A stretch of DNA of 64,000 bases, from the NCBI GenBank assembly GCA_027625915.1, contig JANTQA010000047.1:2976001-3040000 (forward strand), given 5' to 3'. The stretch's first letter is position 1. Every line of letters begins with the position of its first letter. Below are positions 48,370 through 59,379 of this stretch, piece after piece. Under the pieces are notes generated by a model. The model saw nothing but the letters and a program-made list of their open reading frames with translations, ran no database searches and was not told the origin of the DNA. This DNA is from Anaeramoeba flamelloides (Eukaryota; Metamonada; Anaeramoebidae). The position numbers were made by a program, and so were the translations under genes.

Positions 48370-49075
48370 CCATTTACTTTTTTTTAATTTTTGAAATAAA
48401 CTGAAAATATCTTTGATTTACACTCCATTCTTTTAAATTAAAAAAAAAAAGCAGTTAGGTTTTCGATGATTTAAAAGAATTGAGAAAAATCAAAGATTTT
48501 TCTCTATTCGTTTGACTTTTGGAAAACGGTGTTAGGTTTTCTTGGGTGTTCTTTTTATTTGGAAAATCAATAGATTTTCGTTAGGATTGTTTTACTTTTT
48601 GAAATGAACCAAAATTTTATTAAATTTTTCTGTTTATTTCAAAAGGTAAAAAAACCTAGAACACTTTACAAATAAAATAGAAAACCTCAAAAAAAACCTA
48701 GAATACTTTCCAAATAAAACAGAAACCCTCAAAAAAATAGAACACTTAACAAATAAAACAGAAAACTCTAGAAAACCTCGGCACTCCACGGTACTTGAAG
48801 GACACTTCATTTAGGTTTTTTTTAATTTTTGAAATAAAAAGAAAATTGTAATAAATTTTCAGTTAATTTCAAAATTAAAAAAAAAAGACATTAACTTTTC
48901 CAGAATATAAAAGAAATGAGAAAAATCAAAGATTCTACTCTATTCTTTTGTATTCTGGAAAACCACCTTTAGGTTTTTTTTATTTTAAGAAATTAAAAGA
49001 AAATTTAATAAATCTTCTTTTTATTTCTAAAATTAAAAAAAACCTTGGCATTCTACAGACACTTTTTATTAGGTA
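48370..49075. repeat. Palindrome cluster, family H (copy 7)
   Basis: At least six modules over about 700 bp: a B type at 48457-48525, an inner TTTTACTTTTTGAAATGAAC and inverse pair, tandem C pieces (AACCTAGAACACTTTACAAA repeated three times with variants), then A and B types and a final A. The edge motif CGGCACTCCACGGTAC lies in the middle, near 48780, so this may be two clusters side by side. It lies 780 bp beyond the stop of the receptor-like gene. Confidence 0.75.
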
Positions 49076-49858
49076 TTCTAAATTTTAAAAAATAAATCAA
49101 AATCCTAAAGGTTTTGTTTGATTATTTTGAATTAAAAAAAAACAAGGGACTTGATGGAAATACAAAATATTTATGTTCATTTATTTTTTTTTCCTATTTG
49201 AGATTTTTTAGATGATAAGAACGTTTTCAAAACTATTAGTTATTATCTATTCAAGTAAATATCTAAAATTTTAATTAAACCAAAAATAATTGTCACACCC
49301 ATTAAAAAATTTATTCCAATATAGACCTTTTTTTCTAGACTAGAAATTTTAAAAAATCAAGTACAATTATTACAATAAATACAACAGCCTCAAGACTTTT
49401 AAGTACTTTAATGTTGATTATATTGTGAATAAACTCTATTCATAAGATGAAAGGTTAATTAAAGTAATAGTTTTTGCTAACTTTTTTTTTTCAATTATAT
49501 TTTTTCATACTAGTGTTGTGTAAAGATAATAAATAAAAAAATAAAAGAAAAGTTGAATCATTGCTTTCTTATGTAACAATTTTGTAAAAAATTCAAATAA
49601 GGATTAATTAAAATATAATATAAAATAAAAAAAATAACAAAAATAATTTTTTTAAATTAAATATATTGAATTTATTAAAAAAAAATATATTTGTATTAAA
49701 AATAAATATCTAAATATGTTTATCTATATAAATGTGAAAGTGAAAATAAAATAAAAAAAAAAACAAAAAACAAGAATATAAATCGGAAAAGATGATTTTA
49801 TGTTTTTAATCTTATTTAAATTTTGAATAACCAGATGGAATTTTTTTTATTTTTCATT
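49076..49858. other. 3' flank of the receptor-like gene
   Basis: AT-rich and without recognised exon or repeat. Confidence 0.5.
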
Positions 49859-52800
49859 CTAACCTGAACCTGAACCTGAGCCAGAACCAGAACCAGAATC
49901 AGAATTTGAATTTGATTTCTCTGAGGATGATTTTCCGTTGGTTGAATTTGTATCATCAGAATTGGATTTTTCATTAGAATCTGAATCTGAATCTGATTTT
50001 GATTTTGATTTTGGTTTTGATTTTGCACTAGAATTAGAATTAGAGCCAGAATCAGAACCAGAATTTGGATGTGATTTCTCAGTTTTATCATCTGAATCGG
50101 ATTTGTATGATTTCTTTGAATCTGATCCATCAGAATTGGATTTTTCATTCAAATCAGAATTGGAATCTGATTTTGAATTAGAATTAGAATTCGAATTAGA
50201 ATTTGAGTCAGAATCTGAAGAATATTCATAATGTGCTGTTCTTTTGCTATCCTTATCAGAATTATTATCCAAATCGTTAAAATCGATTCTGGATGTTAAT
50301 TCGATATCGCCATCTTTGATTCCGTTCGTTGTTTGACGTCTAAGTATCATGCTCTGCCTTTTTTTGGCATTCATTTTTTGTTTATCGGATTTTCCCTTAT
50401 ACAATTTTCTTTGCCTTTGGAAATTCATGATAATCACGTATATGCTGCCGCTGATCACAATTAAGGCGATGGGGGCGAGGATGTAAAACATAATGTATTT
50501 GAACCAGCTGACTCCAAGGGAAAGCAGACTGATTAAAAACAGTAAAAGGCCAATGAATAAGATGTCGAAGGGCGAAGTTTTCTTCTCGTCTTCGATCCAA
50601 TGCGGCTTAAAAATGGAATGCAGGATGATTAGGGAAAGGATCAAAACAAAGAGGCACCAAACGTTCGCGTAATTGTCGGAGGTGACCAAGAGCCCGATTA
50701 GGCATAGAAGCGTTTTGAAGATGAAATCAACAATTTCCCAATAGAAGCGCTTCTGCTTGAAGCGAAGATACAGCCAGCCAATTCTTTTTTCATAATGAGG
50801 AGGGAAGTTGAGTTTTTTGATCTTGTATAGAAGGTAAATAAAGAGTGCCGGGATCCCAATGACATATAGGATGATTGAAAGCAGGACGATGATGAAATAT
50901 CTTTTCCACGTGGCATCGCCAAGTTCGATGGTGGGGTCGATGTTCAGTGGCCGCGTGTCGTTCTTTTGCTTGATGTGGATGAAGGAGTTGCAGACCAAAA
51001 TTAAAAATGGCAAGTAGAACAATTTAATGATCATTGTGTAGCTATACCAGATCTTGGTTTTGACAAGATCGGTTTTTTCAAATTTCCGTTCATGGTTTCT
51101 GTAATAGTACTTGAGCGAATACCCCAAAATGACAAAAATCAGGGTCACCAAGAACGGCAGGAAGAAGGCGATGACAAATTGCTGGAAAAAGTTCAATTGC
51201 CAGCTGCACTCGGGTGCTGTCGTGGAGCCGATGTCGAGATTCATGATACTGAAGATGAGCCGAAAGACGTTTTCGATGGTCTTGGGGTATTCCAGCTCCA
51301 ATGAGAGGACAGCGCCAAATGCCTGTAGCGAGGTACCGATGATATTAAAGGCGGGCATATTTGATCCGGATCCAGAAAAATAGTATAGCGTGAGGCAGCC
51401 AATGATGATGAAGAGCAGGGCTGCAAAGAAAATGAGTGGCGGTACCTGGGGGCATTCGAGGCAGTTTTTTTTAAACGAGAAATAATTGGATTCGCAATTG
51501 ACACATATCGATTTGGGGTCTCGGTTGTAATTACATTTGTTTTCGCCGGGGCAAAAATCCGGGATGGGGCATTCGAGGCAATAGGAGACGCCAACGAGGT
51601 CTTGGTATTCGCCCGCGGGGCATTTTGAGCATCCTTTATTATATTCTGCGTACAGTCCAGACTCGCATTCTTCACACTGCGTTCTGTTGCTGACTGATTG
51701 CTTCCCCTCGCCGCAATAGTTGCAAGACGACGCGCGATAAATGGTGTTGTAACTCGCAATATCGCACTTGCTGCAGACGGAGGCGCCGGTGAGGGAATAC
51801 TTCCCGGGCTCGCAATCCAGGCATGAGGAACCCTCGGCGTCGGAATATGTACCCTTCCCGCATAAATCGCATTCCTTTGCACCACTCAGGGAATAGGAGC
51901 CGGGGTCACACCGATCACAGTCGGTCCAAATATCACCATAATACCCTGCCATGCATGATGGTATGGCTACCAGGATTGCATCCGATTGGCCTGCTATCTC
52001 CTTTTGAAAGGCATTTTCAGAGACTGTTAAGGGAAATAAGTGAGAGGACAATCCTCCAAATACGGGACCATGCCCCGTTCTATAGGCAATTCCTGTAAGG
52101 CTAGATCCACCAATTTGACCCTTGGTCTGGTAGTCTAAAGTTTTGAGATCTGGGTCCTTGTCATCTGGGTCATTGATTGTAAAGGTGTGGAAAAATAACT
52201 GATTTCCAAAATTATAATTGTTGTCCTTGAATTGGTCATCGTGTGCTCCATAAAGATCTTGTGTATTTGTATTTGCGCCCATATCCGTATCTGTATCTGT
52301 ATCTGTATCTGTATCGATATCGATAAAATTATAATCAAGATCTTGGCCGGCAATAATTAAATTATGGTCTGGATCAAGAAATGATCTTGATAAAACGAGA
52401 CCAAGTTGCCGATCGAAATCGAAATAATAAGTACCATATCGAGTTTCTTTCAGATCTGCTGAAAGTAAAAACATCATGGGAATTTTCGTTATGTTATAAT
52501 TGTCAGGAATTTCTTGGAATAACGCATCTGAGGTTATTGTGTTACTTTCACTTGTTTCCCGTTTGTGGGTATTTGCCGTTATCCAAACCCCACCGCCGTT
52601 ATTTGTTTTGGATAGAATATTTGGATCATAGATCATTTGACCACTTTTCTTTGATACAAAATTGTCTGAAAAATAAGTCGAGATATTTAAAGAATGCAAT
52701 CCTTCGTTATATTTCATTAAATACTGTAGAAGGTAGGAACTAGAATTTTTCGCTTCATCGTAAACTTCTTTCCCATTGTCCGTTATGGGGAAATTAGTTG

Positions 52801-54553
52801 AAAATGTTGATACTAAAAGTATTGGTTGATTGTTATTGATCTCATCAAAAATGAAACCAGACAAGAAATCTGAATTGTCTGGTGAACCAATGCAACTGGA
52901 ACTTATTAAAGATGACAAATCCTTGTCGAGAATGGAGATCGAGATATTTTGATAGTCTTCATTATATTCGGATTTAGAGTCGAAGCAGCTCTCTCCCCAG
53001 TCAATGGGCGGGAAGGATCCTTGAGTCTCCGCGGCAATATAAATCTGATCTTCATTAGATTTATCAATGAGATGCTTGACCGGCCGAAAAGTAGTTTCCT
53101 CGATGCACAAATAAGTCGACTTCAGAATTGAGGCGCCGTCAGTAGCCATTTTAAAGATATAGCCATTTAGATTGTTCCCGTGGTACATATTGCAACTCTC
53201 CATATAGGGATCGGAACTTATGTAGTGTCTGCCCTTATGATAGGGATTAAGGTTTTCGCACAGAACAACAGGCACGGAATTGCTATCTAAATCAAGAGAT
53301 GCGGAATACAGCGTCTGGTAATGGGCCGAAATGGTAGTGATCCATTCCAGATTGAAATCTTGATCCAGTTTCAAAACAAAGACACCAGTATAATTTTCTC
53401 CAATACGATGATTTTCATCTGGATACACAGGGAAAGTACCAGCCGAATGTTGGTCACCAATTACATAAAGTTCATTTAAATCAGTGGACTTGATATCAAC
53501 GATACTATCTTCTCCTGTTCCTCCAAAATAAGTTGAATATTCAGGATCTATGATCATATTGGATTCAAAATCAATTAATTTTGCTTTTTCTTCGTCAAGA
53601 CGGAAACCATAAATCTGGTTTTTGTGGTCGATGTGGTAATTACCGAAAATTGTTTTTGTTTCTTGAAGAAAAATTGGAACAGATTCTTGTAAAAGGGTTT
53701 TTGAGTTTGTCTTTGTTTTTAATTGAATTTTTAAGGAATGTGTTTTTTGATTAATTTTCATTTGGATTTTGTTGTTGCTGTTGCTGTTGCTGTTGCTGTT
53801 GTTGTAGTTGTTTCCCATGTTGTTGTTGCTGTTTCCATTTCCATTGCCGTTGGAAAGGTGGTTGTGTTGTTCTACTTTCCATTTGATGTCTTTGTAATTT
53901 CCCTTTCTTGAAACCAAATACTCGGATTTTAGCTTGCCTTCTTTGGTGATTGTAAAAATCAAATCAACACCATCATACACATCTTTATAAAGAATTTTGG
54001 AATAAACAGCTACATTTGAATAAATGCGTTGGCCATAGAAATAATTGGCATACGAAGAACGCTTATTTCTGCTTTCTCCAAAAACTTTATTCATTTTTTC
54101 CCCAATTAGCCCAAATTTGATTACTTCATTAGAAGTTACATAATAAAATTCGGACTTGCCAAAATAAATAACAGATTCGTCCATTGTAGTGGCAATGTGC
54201 GTGATTTCACAATTCGGGAATTCTTGGCACTTTGGATTTTCAATAATTTTGGCTCGGTTTATTCGGACTTTATTGCTGAGCAACAAAGATTTTAAATAAT
54301 TTAGATTTGGTTGGTGTTTTAGTTGCCTCACAAAATCTTCACCAAAGTCTTTTTTTGAAAAGATCAAGTCACTCCAAGTCATTTGCTCTTGTTCTTGTTC
54401 TTTTTCAATTTCTTTTTCTTGTTCATTTTTCGAAAGTTGGGCATTTGAGTCAACTAAAAAATCATTTGAAACACTACCTAATTGAAATCTATTCGTAGCG
54501 TTAATAAAAAGAACCAAAAAAAGAATTATTGGAAAAAAAGTGATTGCTTTCAT
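49859..54553 (-). CDS. Secreted/membrane receptor-like protein: SBBP propeller, Cys-rich repeats, multipass TM
   Basis: One uninterrupted 1,564-codon frame. I start at 54553 because MKAITFFPIILFLVLFINA is a good signal peptide; the frame is open to 54673, but that part looks like translated A/T runs. Residues 60-300 resemble the domain that precedes SBBP repeats in bacterial proteins (YDGVDLIFT). Near 335-345 is YSTYFGGTGEDSIVDI, the SBBP seven-bladed-propeller motif, with related segments to about 860. Residues 866-1028 hold GCC2/GCC3-like Cys repeats (CxPGxYSLxGAxxCxxC). About eight membrane helices follow, 1030-1385. The tail is basic, then a Ser/Asp/Asn/Glu repeat ending in Gly-Ser. It is probably an extracellular sensor at the plasma membrane with a cytosolic tail; ligand and signalling are unknown. 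The stretch coding for the Cys repeats and helices (about 50.4-52.1 kb) is far GC-richer than the rest of the gene. Confidence 0.85.
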   Translation of the reverse strand: MKAITFFPIILFLVLFINATNRFQLGSVSNDFLVDSNAQLSKNEQEKEIEKEQEQEQMTWSDLIFSKKDFGEDFVRQLKHQPNLNYLKSLLLSNKVRINRAKIIENPKCQEFPNCEITHIATTMDESVIYFGKSEFYYVTSNEVIKFGLIGEKMNKVFGESRNKRSSYANYFYGQRIYSNVAVYSKILYKDVYDGVDLIFTITKEGKLKSEYLVSRKGNYKDIKWKVEQHNHLSNGNGNGNSNNNMGNNYNNSNSNSNSNNKIQMKINQKTHSLKIQLKTKTNSKTLLQESVPIFLQETKTIFGNYHIDHKNQIYGFRLDEEKAKLIDFESNMIIDPEYSTYFGGTGEDSIVDIKSTDLNELYVIGDQHSAGTFPVYPDENHRIGENYTGVFVLKLDQDFNLEWITTISAHYQTLYSASLDLDSNSVPVVLCENLNPYHKGRHYISSDPYMESCNMYHGNNLNGYIFKMATDGASILKSTYLCIEETTFRPVKHLIDKSNEDQIYIAAETQGSFPPIDWGESCFDSKSEYNEDYQNISISILDKDLSSLISSSCIGSPDNSDFLSGFIFDEINNNQPILLVSTFSTNFPITDNGKEVYDEAKNSSSYLLQYLMKYNEGLHSLNISTYFSDNFVSKKSGQMIYDPNILSKTNNGGGVWITANTHKRETSESNTITSDALFQEIPDNYNITKIPMMFLLSADLKETRYGTYYFDFDRQLGLVLSRSFLDPDHNLIIAGQDLDYNFIDIDTDTDTDTDTDMGANTNTQDLYGAHDDQFKDNNYNFGNQLFFHTFTINDPDDKDPDLKTLDYQTKGQIGGSSLTGIAYRTGHGPVFGGLSSHLFPLTVSENAFQKEIAGQSDAILVAIPSCMAGYYGDIWTDCDRCDPGSYSLSGAKECDLCGKGTYSDAEGSSCLDCEPGKYSLTGASVCSKCDIASYNTIYRASSCNYCGEGKQSVSNRTQCEECESGLYAEYNKGCSKCPAGEYQDLVGVSYCLECPIPDFCPGENKCNYNRDPKSICVNCESNYFSFKKNCLECPQVPPLIFFAALLFIIIGCLTLYYFSGSGSNMPAFNIIGTSLQAFGAVLSLELEYPKTIENVFRLIFSIMNLDIGSTTAPECSWQLNFFQQFVIAFFLPFLVTLIFVILGYSLKYYYRNHERKFEKTDLVKTKIWYSYTMIIKLFYLPFLILVCNSFIHIKQKNDTRPLNIDPTIELGDATWKRYFIIVLLSIILYVIGIPALFIYLLYKIKKLNFPPHYEKRIGWLYLRFKQKRFYWEIVDFIFKTLLCLIGLLVTSDNYANVWCLFVLILSLIILHSIFKPHWIEDEKKTSPFDILFIGLLLFLISLLSLGVSWFKYIMFYILAPIALIVISGSIYVIIMNFQRQRKLYKGKSDKQKMNAKKRQSMILRRQTTNGIKDGDIELTSRIDFNDLDNNSDKDSKRTAHYEYSSDSDSNSNSNSNSNSKSDSNSDLNEKSNSDGSDSKKSYKSDSDDKTEKSHPNSGSDSGSNSNSSAKSKPKSKSKSDSDSDSNEKSNSDDTNSTNGKSSSEKSNSNSDSGSGSGSGSGSG

Positions 54554-55959
54554 CCAAAATTTTAAAAAAAGAAAAGAAAATAAATAAAAAAAAAAAACAA
54601 TAAATAATAAAAACAAAAAAATGAAATCAAAAACAAGAGGGGGAATATTCTTCTGTTTTTGTTTAGTAGTCAAAACCAGTGATTTTTTGCTTTTTTTTTT
54701 GGACTGTTATTGGGAAATTTTGGTTGTTAGGTATTTCCCAAATGAAATTTTATTTTTATTCAAGTTAAATTGGGTGACACTTGGATTTGTGTAATTGTGG
54801 TGAAAGACAACAATGGTTTTGGTTTAAAGAGAGAAAAATTCGAAGATTTTCTTCTATTTTTGCACAAAAAACTTTTCTTACAAGGGATCTTGGTGGATAC
54901 AATTTGGAGGATTTGTTTTTCCTAAAAGTCTGAATAATTCCTGCAAAAATAAAATAATTTACGAGTTTTTTGATGATTTAGTCTGCAAAAAATGGCTTCA
55001 AGACTAAACCCATTATTGCTTATTTTCCAATTTGGTATGGTTATAAATTTTTTTAGATTTTTTTTTTTTATTATTGTTTGTTTTCAATTTTTCCTTGACT
55101 TTGATTGATCAAACAACCTCAAACACACCTCAAAGGTTGGTTTGGATCTTGGCAGGAATAAAAGTGATAATTAAATTAAAAGTCGAACTCTTGATTCAAT
55201 TACTTTGCATTTTTTCAATTTATTTTTATTGAATCGGTTTTTTTTGATTTCCTTCAGAGTTTTACTCTGAATTATTTAAAGAAACATTGAAAATTCTTTG
55301 AAAACTTTTGTTTAAGTGAAAAAATTGTTCTTAATAGAATTATTTGATCAACTTTTTTTTACCAAAAGAGAAATTTAAAGTCATATATTCTTAGAAGAGA
55401 TTTCTACAATTTCTTTTCGGTCATTTAACGTTTTTTTTGTTATTTTTCTTGGTTTGGTTAACGAAGGTCATATCAGAAAAGTTAAATGTCAAAATTGAAA
55501 AAATTTTCAATAAAAGGGAAATAGAAGATAATTTTAAACAGTCAAATTCAAAAAAAAGCCAAAAATGGTTTTTAATGGGAAAATTCAGATGACCCGAGAA
55601 TGAAAAGTATTTCGTTAGTAAAAGTAAAAATAAATGAATTAAAACAAGACTAATTCCTCAAGACAACACTATATTATTTTAAAATTAAACCAAGAAAAAC
55701 AATTCAAATCCACTCCTTTTTCAAAATCATTTTGTTTTTTTCTGATCTGAAAAATAATTCGAATTTTTAAATAAATTCCATAAAAGATCAACCAATACAA
55801 AAACACTTACCAAAAGCGAGGGCTATAAAAACTAATCTGTTAAACTTGAAGTAATATTTTTCTTCGACTAAAGTCTCTTTGTCTTTTTAGAGTCAAACTT
55901 TCAACTACACATTAGGTATAAATATATTTCAAATTAAGAGTAAAATACTTCTCGTTAAA
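54554..55959. other. Upstream flank of the receptor-like gene
   Basis: 54.70-55.05 kb is less AT-biased than usual. On the minus strand TTATTTTTGCAG is a good acceptor before about 54945, so a 5' untranslated exon is possible. No coding exon could be confirmed. The rest is AT-rich. Confidence 0.4.
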
Positions 55960-57250
55960 AATAATTTTTCCGAAATGAAAAAAGATAATTTGGCTTTTTA
56001 AGGAGTTCCTAAATATCAATCAAGTACAATCCAAAATGTCTTGAATCTTCAAAAATCAACAATCAAAAAAGAGTAGAATTTTAGAAAAAAGTCCCAAGAG
56101 CAACAGTCAATTTCCAATTAGAATGTTTAGAATAAAAAATTTTGAAAACAACTATGTTCGTTTTGAAGTGTAGATCTTATGCGCTTTTTGAGATCTCGGT
56201 GATTTTTTTTTTCATTTTTTTCATTTCTCAAAAGAATGTCACAAAAACCTTACCTTTGTCAAATTTAGAGGGCTACAAAATAACCCAAAATTAGATTAAA
56301 TCGAATTAAGCTGATTGTGTACTTAATTAAAACAATTTATTTTAAGTTGAAGAAATTTAACTCTTTGGAAAGGAAAGAGACAAGTAATTTTTTTTTATTA
56401 AAATTTGCATTTTTGGGAATTGAGATTTCTTAAAAACTTTTTTTTTTAAAATCGAATTTTAAAATAATAAATAATTGGAAATTTCTTCGAATTAATATTG
56501 ATTTTTCAGAATTAAGAATGATTTTATACTTTTTTTTTTTTGATTTATATTCTTGCAAATGAGGATACTTTTGCATTTTTTTTTTTAATTATATTCTTTG
56601 TAAATTGGGATAGAGCAGTGAAAAAAATACCGGACATGAAAAAAATCCCGTACAAGATTTTTAATTGTGAACAATTAGTAAAGTTATTGTGTAATTTCAT
56701 TTATTGACAATCAAATTCCTTTTTTTCAGAATCGAACTTTTCCAATTATACCCCCCCCCACTTATTAGAATGATGATTGATGAAATCACACTTGTTCAAA
56801 AAACCATTCAATCAATCAAAAAACAAGAAGAAAAATTATTATTTTCCAAACTCTAGTAAACCTCAATAAAACTTGATTGTTTTTCAAAAAAAGTTGACCA
56901 ACATTAGGCTATCAAACAATTACTCGAGTATTCTAGAGACACCTTACTTTGATGGACTTTAGGTAGGTTTATTACTAATCTCATAAAAAAATTGGTTATT
57001 TATAATAAGGATATAATTGAAATTAGAGAAAAATTTTACTAATACTCACAATGAAAAATCTTGTCAGGGATTTTTTTCATGTCCGGTATTTTTTTCCCTA
57101 CTCTACTTTAAAAATTTTATTTAAATTTGATTTTTTATAAATGAGATAGCCTCAAATTTTTTTTTAGTTATTTTATTGTTTTTTCAATCAAAAGAAGGTC
57201 AATTTCACAATACACCCCTTTTAATTATAAGTCACTCCTTGAGTATGGGG
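55960..57250. repeat. Interspersed repeat, family L (copy 2), interrupted
   Basis: Aligns with 24840-25600: TTTTTGAGATCTCGGTGATT, TTTAGAGGGCTACAAAATAA and, after the inserted element, AAGAAGGTCAATTTCACAAT. The GC-rich hairpin of copy 1 is decayed here (about 56085-56185). A Tc1/mariner-like element at 56613-57103 splits it. Confidence 0.6.
56613..57103. mobile_element. Tc1/mariner-like MITE with ~50-bp TIRs
   Basis: A 491-bp element. The ends are inverted over about 50 bp: AAAAAAATACCGGACATGAA then AAAAATCCC and CAAGATTTTT. It is flanked on both sides by TA, the Tc1/mariner target. It is inserted in a family L repeat. It contains a run of ten C near 56750. No transposase frame is present. 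Confidence 0.8.
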
Positions 57251-57369
57251 CAAAATAGAGCCTAAATAACAAGAGCATAATAGCTTATTGTATGATATTT
57301 TTTTTATATAAATTGTGTCATATGTCCCAAATTTTGTGACTTTCTGGAGTTATAATTTTTAAAAATAAA

Positions 57370-57650
57370 TTGAAATCTTGTCAAGATCTTGGAATTTTTT
57401 TTTTTGTATTTTTTTTTTGTATTTTTTTTTTCGGTTTATGAAATGGATGAGTTAACCCCACCTAAATAATTTATTATTTTTGAGTTTATTTTTTTGAAAT
57501 CCAAAATTAACATATTTCCAATATGAAACCGAAAAAAAGCAACCTATTATTTTTATTCAACAATTAACATAATTCTTGAAAATCCTGAAATATTATTTTT
57601 CTTTTTATATTGTAAAGTCTTGATTTTGAAAGAAAATTTTTTCTTTTTTC
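57370..57650 (-). repeat. Interspersed repeat, family M (copy 2, inverted)
   Basis: Inverse of 42930-43200, with GAAATGGATGAGTTAACCCC and AAAGCAACCTATTATTTTTA shared. Ends were not resolved. Confidence 0.65.
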
Positions 57651-57865
57651 TTTTTGTTTTTGGTTAATAATATTTCAATTCAAATCTTCGTCAATAAAAA
57701 TAAATACGGTATAGGTGATTTAATAAATGAAAATTTGATAGAAGAATAAAAAAAGACTCTCAATTTCGTTGATTTTAATTCTGTAACTAATTTTTTTCAA
57801 CTTTAAAATTCGAAAAAAATCGTTTTCTGGTTTTTAAAAATGAAAAAAAAATTGAATTTTTTTTT

Positions 57866-58080
57866 TATTTATTATTTACGAGGGGGGGGTATTAAACCCT
57901 TTTATTTTCTTTTAGATTTTCCAGAATTGAAAAGAATTGATAAAAATTATAGATTTTACTCAATTCTTTTGAATCATGGGAAATTGCCAATGATTTTTTT
58001 TTTAATATAAAAAATAAACAGAAAATTTAAATAAATTTTCGGTTTATTTCTTAGATTAAAAAAAATGTAGGCTCTCTAAT
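57866..58080 (-). repeat. Palindrome cluster, family H (copy 8, inverted)
   Basis: Modules B (TTTTCCAGAATTGAAAAGAA and inverse, about 57915-57985) and A (AAATAAACAGAAAATTT and inverse, about 58000-58068). The left edge here reads TTTATTATTTACGAGGGGGG, the inverse of the C-run plus AATAATAATA edge of copies 4 and 5, so this copy is inverted. Confidence 0.72.
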
Positions 58081-58251
58081 AAATTTGACCCCTCTTTTTT
58101 ATCCGAATCCCTAAAAGTTAATTTAGAAATTTTATTAAAGACTCTAAAAAAGGATTCAACATGCTTATTAATCTTCATTGGTTATAAACTTATTTTTTAA
58201 TAATAATAGAATTATTTTTATTATTTAATATATTTGATATATTAATTTTTT

Positions 58252-58965
58252 ATAATGAAGATATCCAGATTTTACGATTATTTTCATAGGCTGGACAGTT
58301 CTATAGAAAATGGTGTAAATCTTCAATACTATATAAATTATTTATTTTTTTACATAATTCACAATATTTTGATTTATTTTTATTCATAACATAAGAATAC
58401 CTGTTAAGATAATTTATAAAGGTTCTAAGTTTTAAAAATGACGTTTTATCCTTCCATTTTAAATATATTTTCGGTTTGTTAATATTATTTTGAATAGATA
58501 TTATTTTAAATATCTTTTGTCGTTTGAGTTGCCAAATTGTACTATTTTCTAAATTTTTAATACTAAAATTTTCTAGTTTATATTCCAGTTGTTAAAAAAA
58601 GATCAATTTAAGAATTTAGAAATTTTTTTAACAAATTTTTGGGTCTTATTCACTAAATCCTTAATAACAATTTAAATCATTTTTATGAGAAAAAAATTGA
58701 ATATGAATTCTGAAGATAAAATTATTTTATTCCTAAATATCTTATAGAAAATCCTATTTGAAAAAAAGCAATTTCGCCATAGAACAATAACCCAATTTCT
58801 CAAAGTAAAAAATGTAAATGATTTGAAAACTTTAAAAGGTATAACTATTCTTCTGAAAAGAATATTAATATTTTCCAACATATCAAATAAATGACTTTTT
58901 TGGCTCAACAAATGAATTATCTCAAATAAGAAAAAAAATATTTTATTAATATAATCTGACGACAA
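58252..58965 (-). mobile_element. LINE (non-LTR retrotransposon) 3' remnant
   Basis: On the minus strand 58575-58252 reads as protein with a typical C-terminal zinc-finger-like motif of LINE reverse transcriptases: KYCELCKK, then EDLHHFL, a stop, then NCPAYENNRKIW, matching CxxC...HFLxxCPxxxxxR. Upstream, a 97-codon frame (58672-58965) with LRNWVIVLWRNC may belong to the same element in another frame. The in-frame stop and the frame change show it is dead. No reverse-transcriptase core or endonuclease remains in the window. Confidence 0.6.
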
Positions 58966-59379
58966 AAACTGTTATAGAATAGTAATGAAAATGGTAATAA
59001 TTTAGGGTAATTAATTTTTGTAATGTAAGAAAAAAAACTGAGTTTAATGGTTTTCTTTTTGTAGAAAAAATGGAAAAAAAAAAAAGATCTTTTTTAAAAA
59101 ATATTATTTTATGAGGTTTCACAGTTGATCAGAATTTTTTAAGACTTGGTGTCTATAAAATTTGTATGTAGAGAATATCATCAATAATATATTTTCAAAA
59201 TTTTCCTTTTTATAAAAGAGCACTGATTACTTAATTTGAGTTCTTTTTTGGCAGTTTTTATGACTTAAATCCAGATTTTGTTCCTTTAATTTCAAATTTT
59301 TTAGTGCCTTAATTTTTGTTGAGAGACTGTGATCATAAAGCCGAACTCATGGTAAGAGTAGAAACATATTACTTCAAAG
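58966..59379. other. AT-rich region, no gene recognised
   Basis: Nothing beyond A/T runs. A short frame of 84 codons begins near 59316 and runs into the following repeat. Confidence 0.4.

Noticed and set aside
51241-51885. Long alternative frames on both strands within 50.4-53.1 kb, up to 214 codons
   Set aside because: They overlap the receptor-like gene in its GC-rich part, where stops are rare, and show no domain. The 1,564-codon frame explains the region.
54882-54945. Possible minus-strand coding exon after TTATTTTTGCAG
   Set aside because: Two frames are open and neither matches a family. The neighbouring intron would be only about 22 nt. Better treated as possible 5' untranslated sequence.
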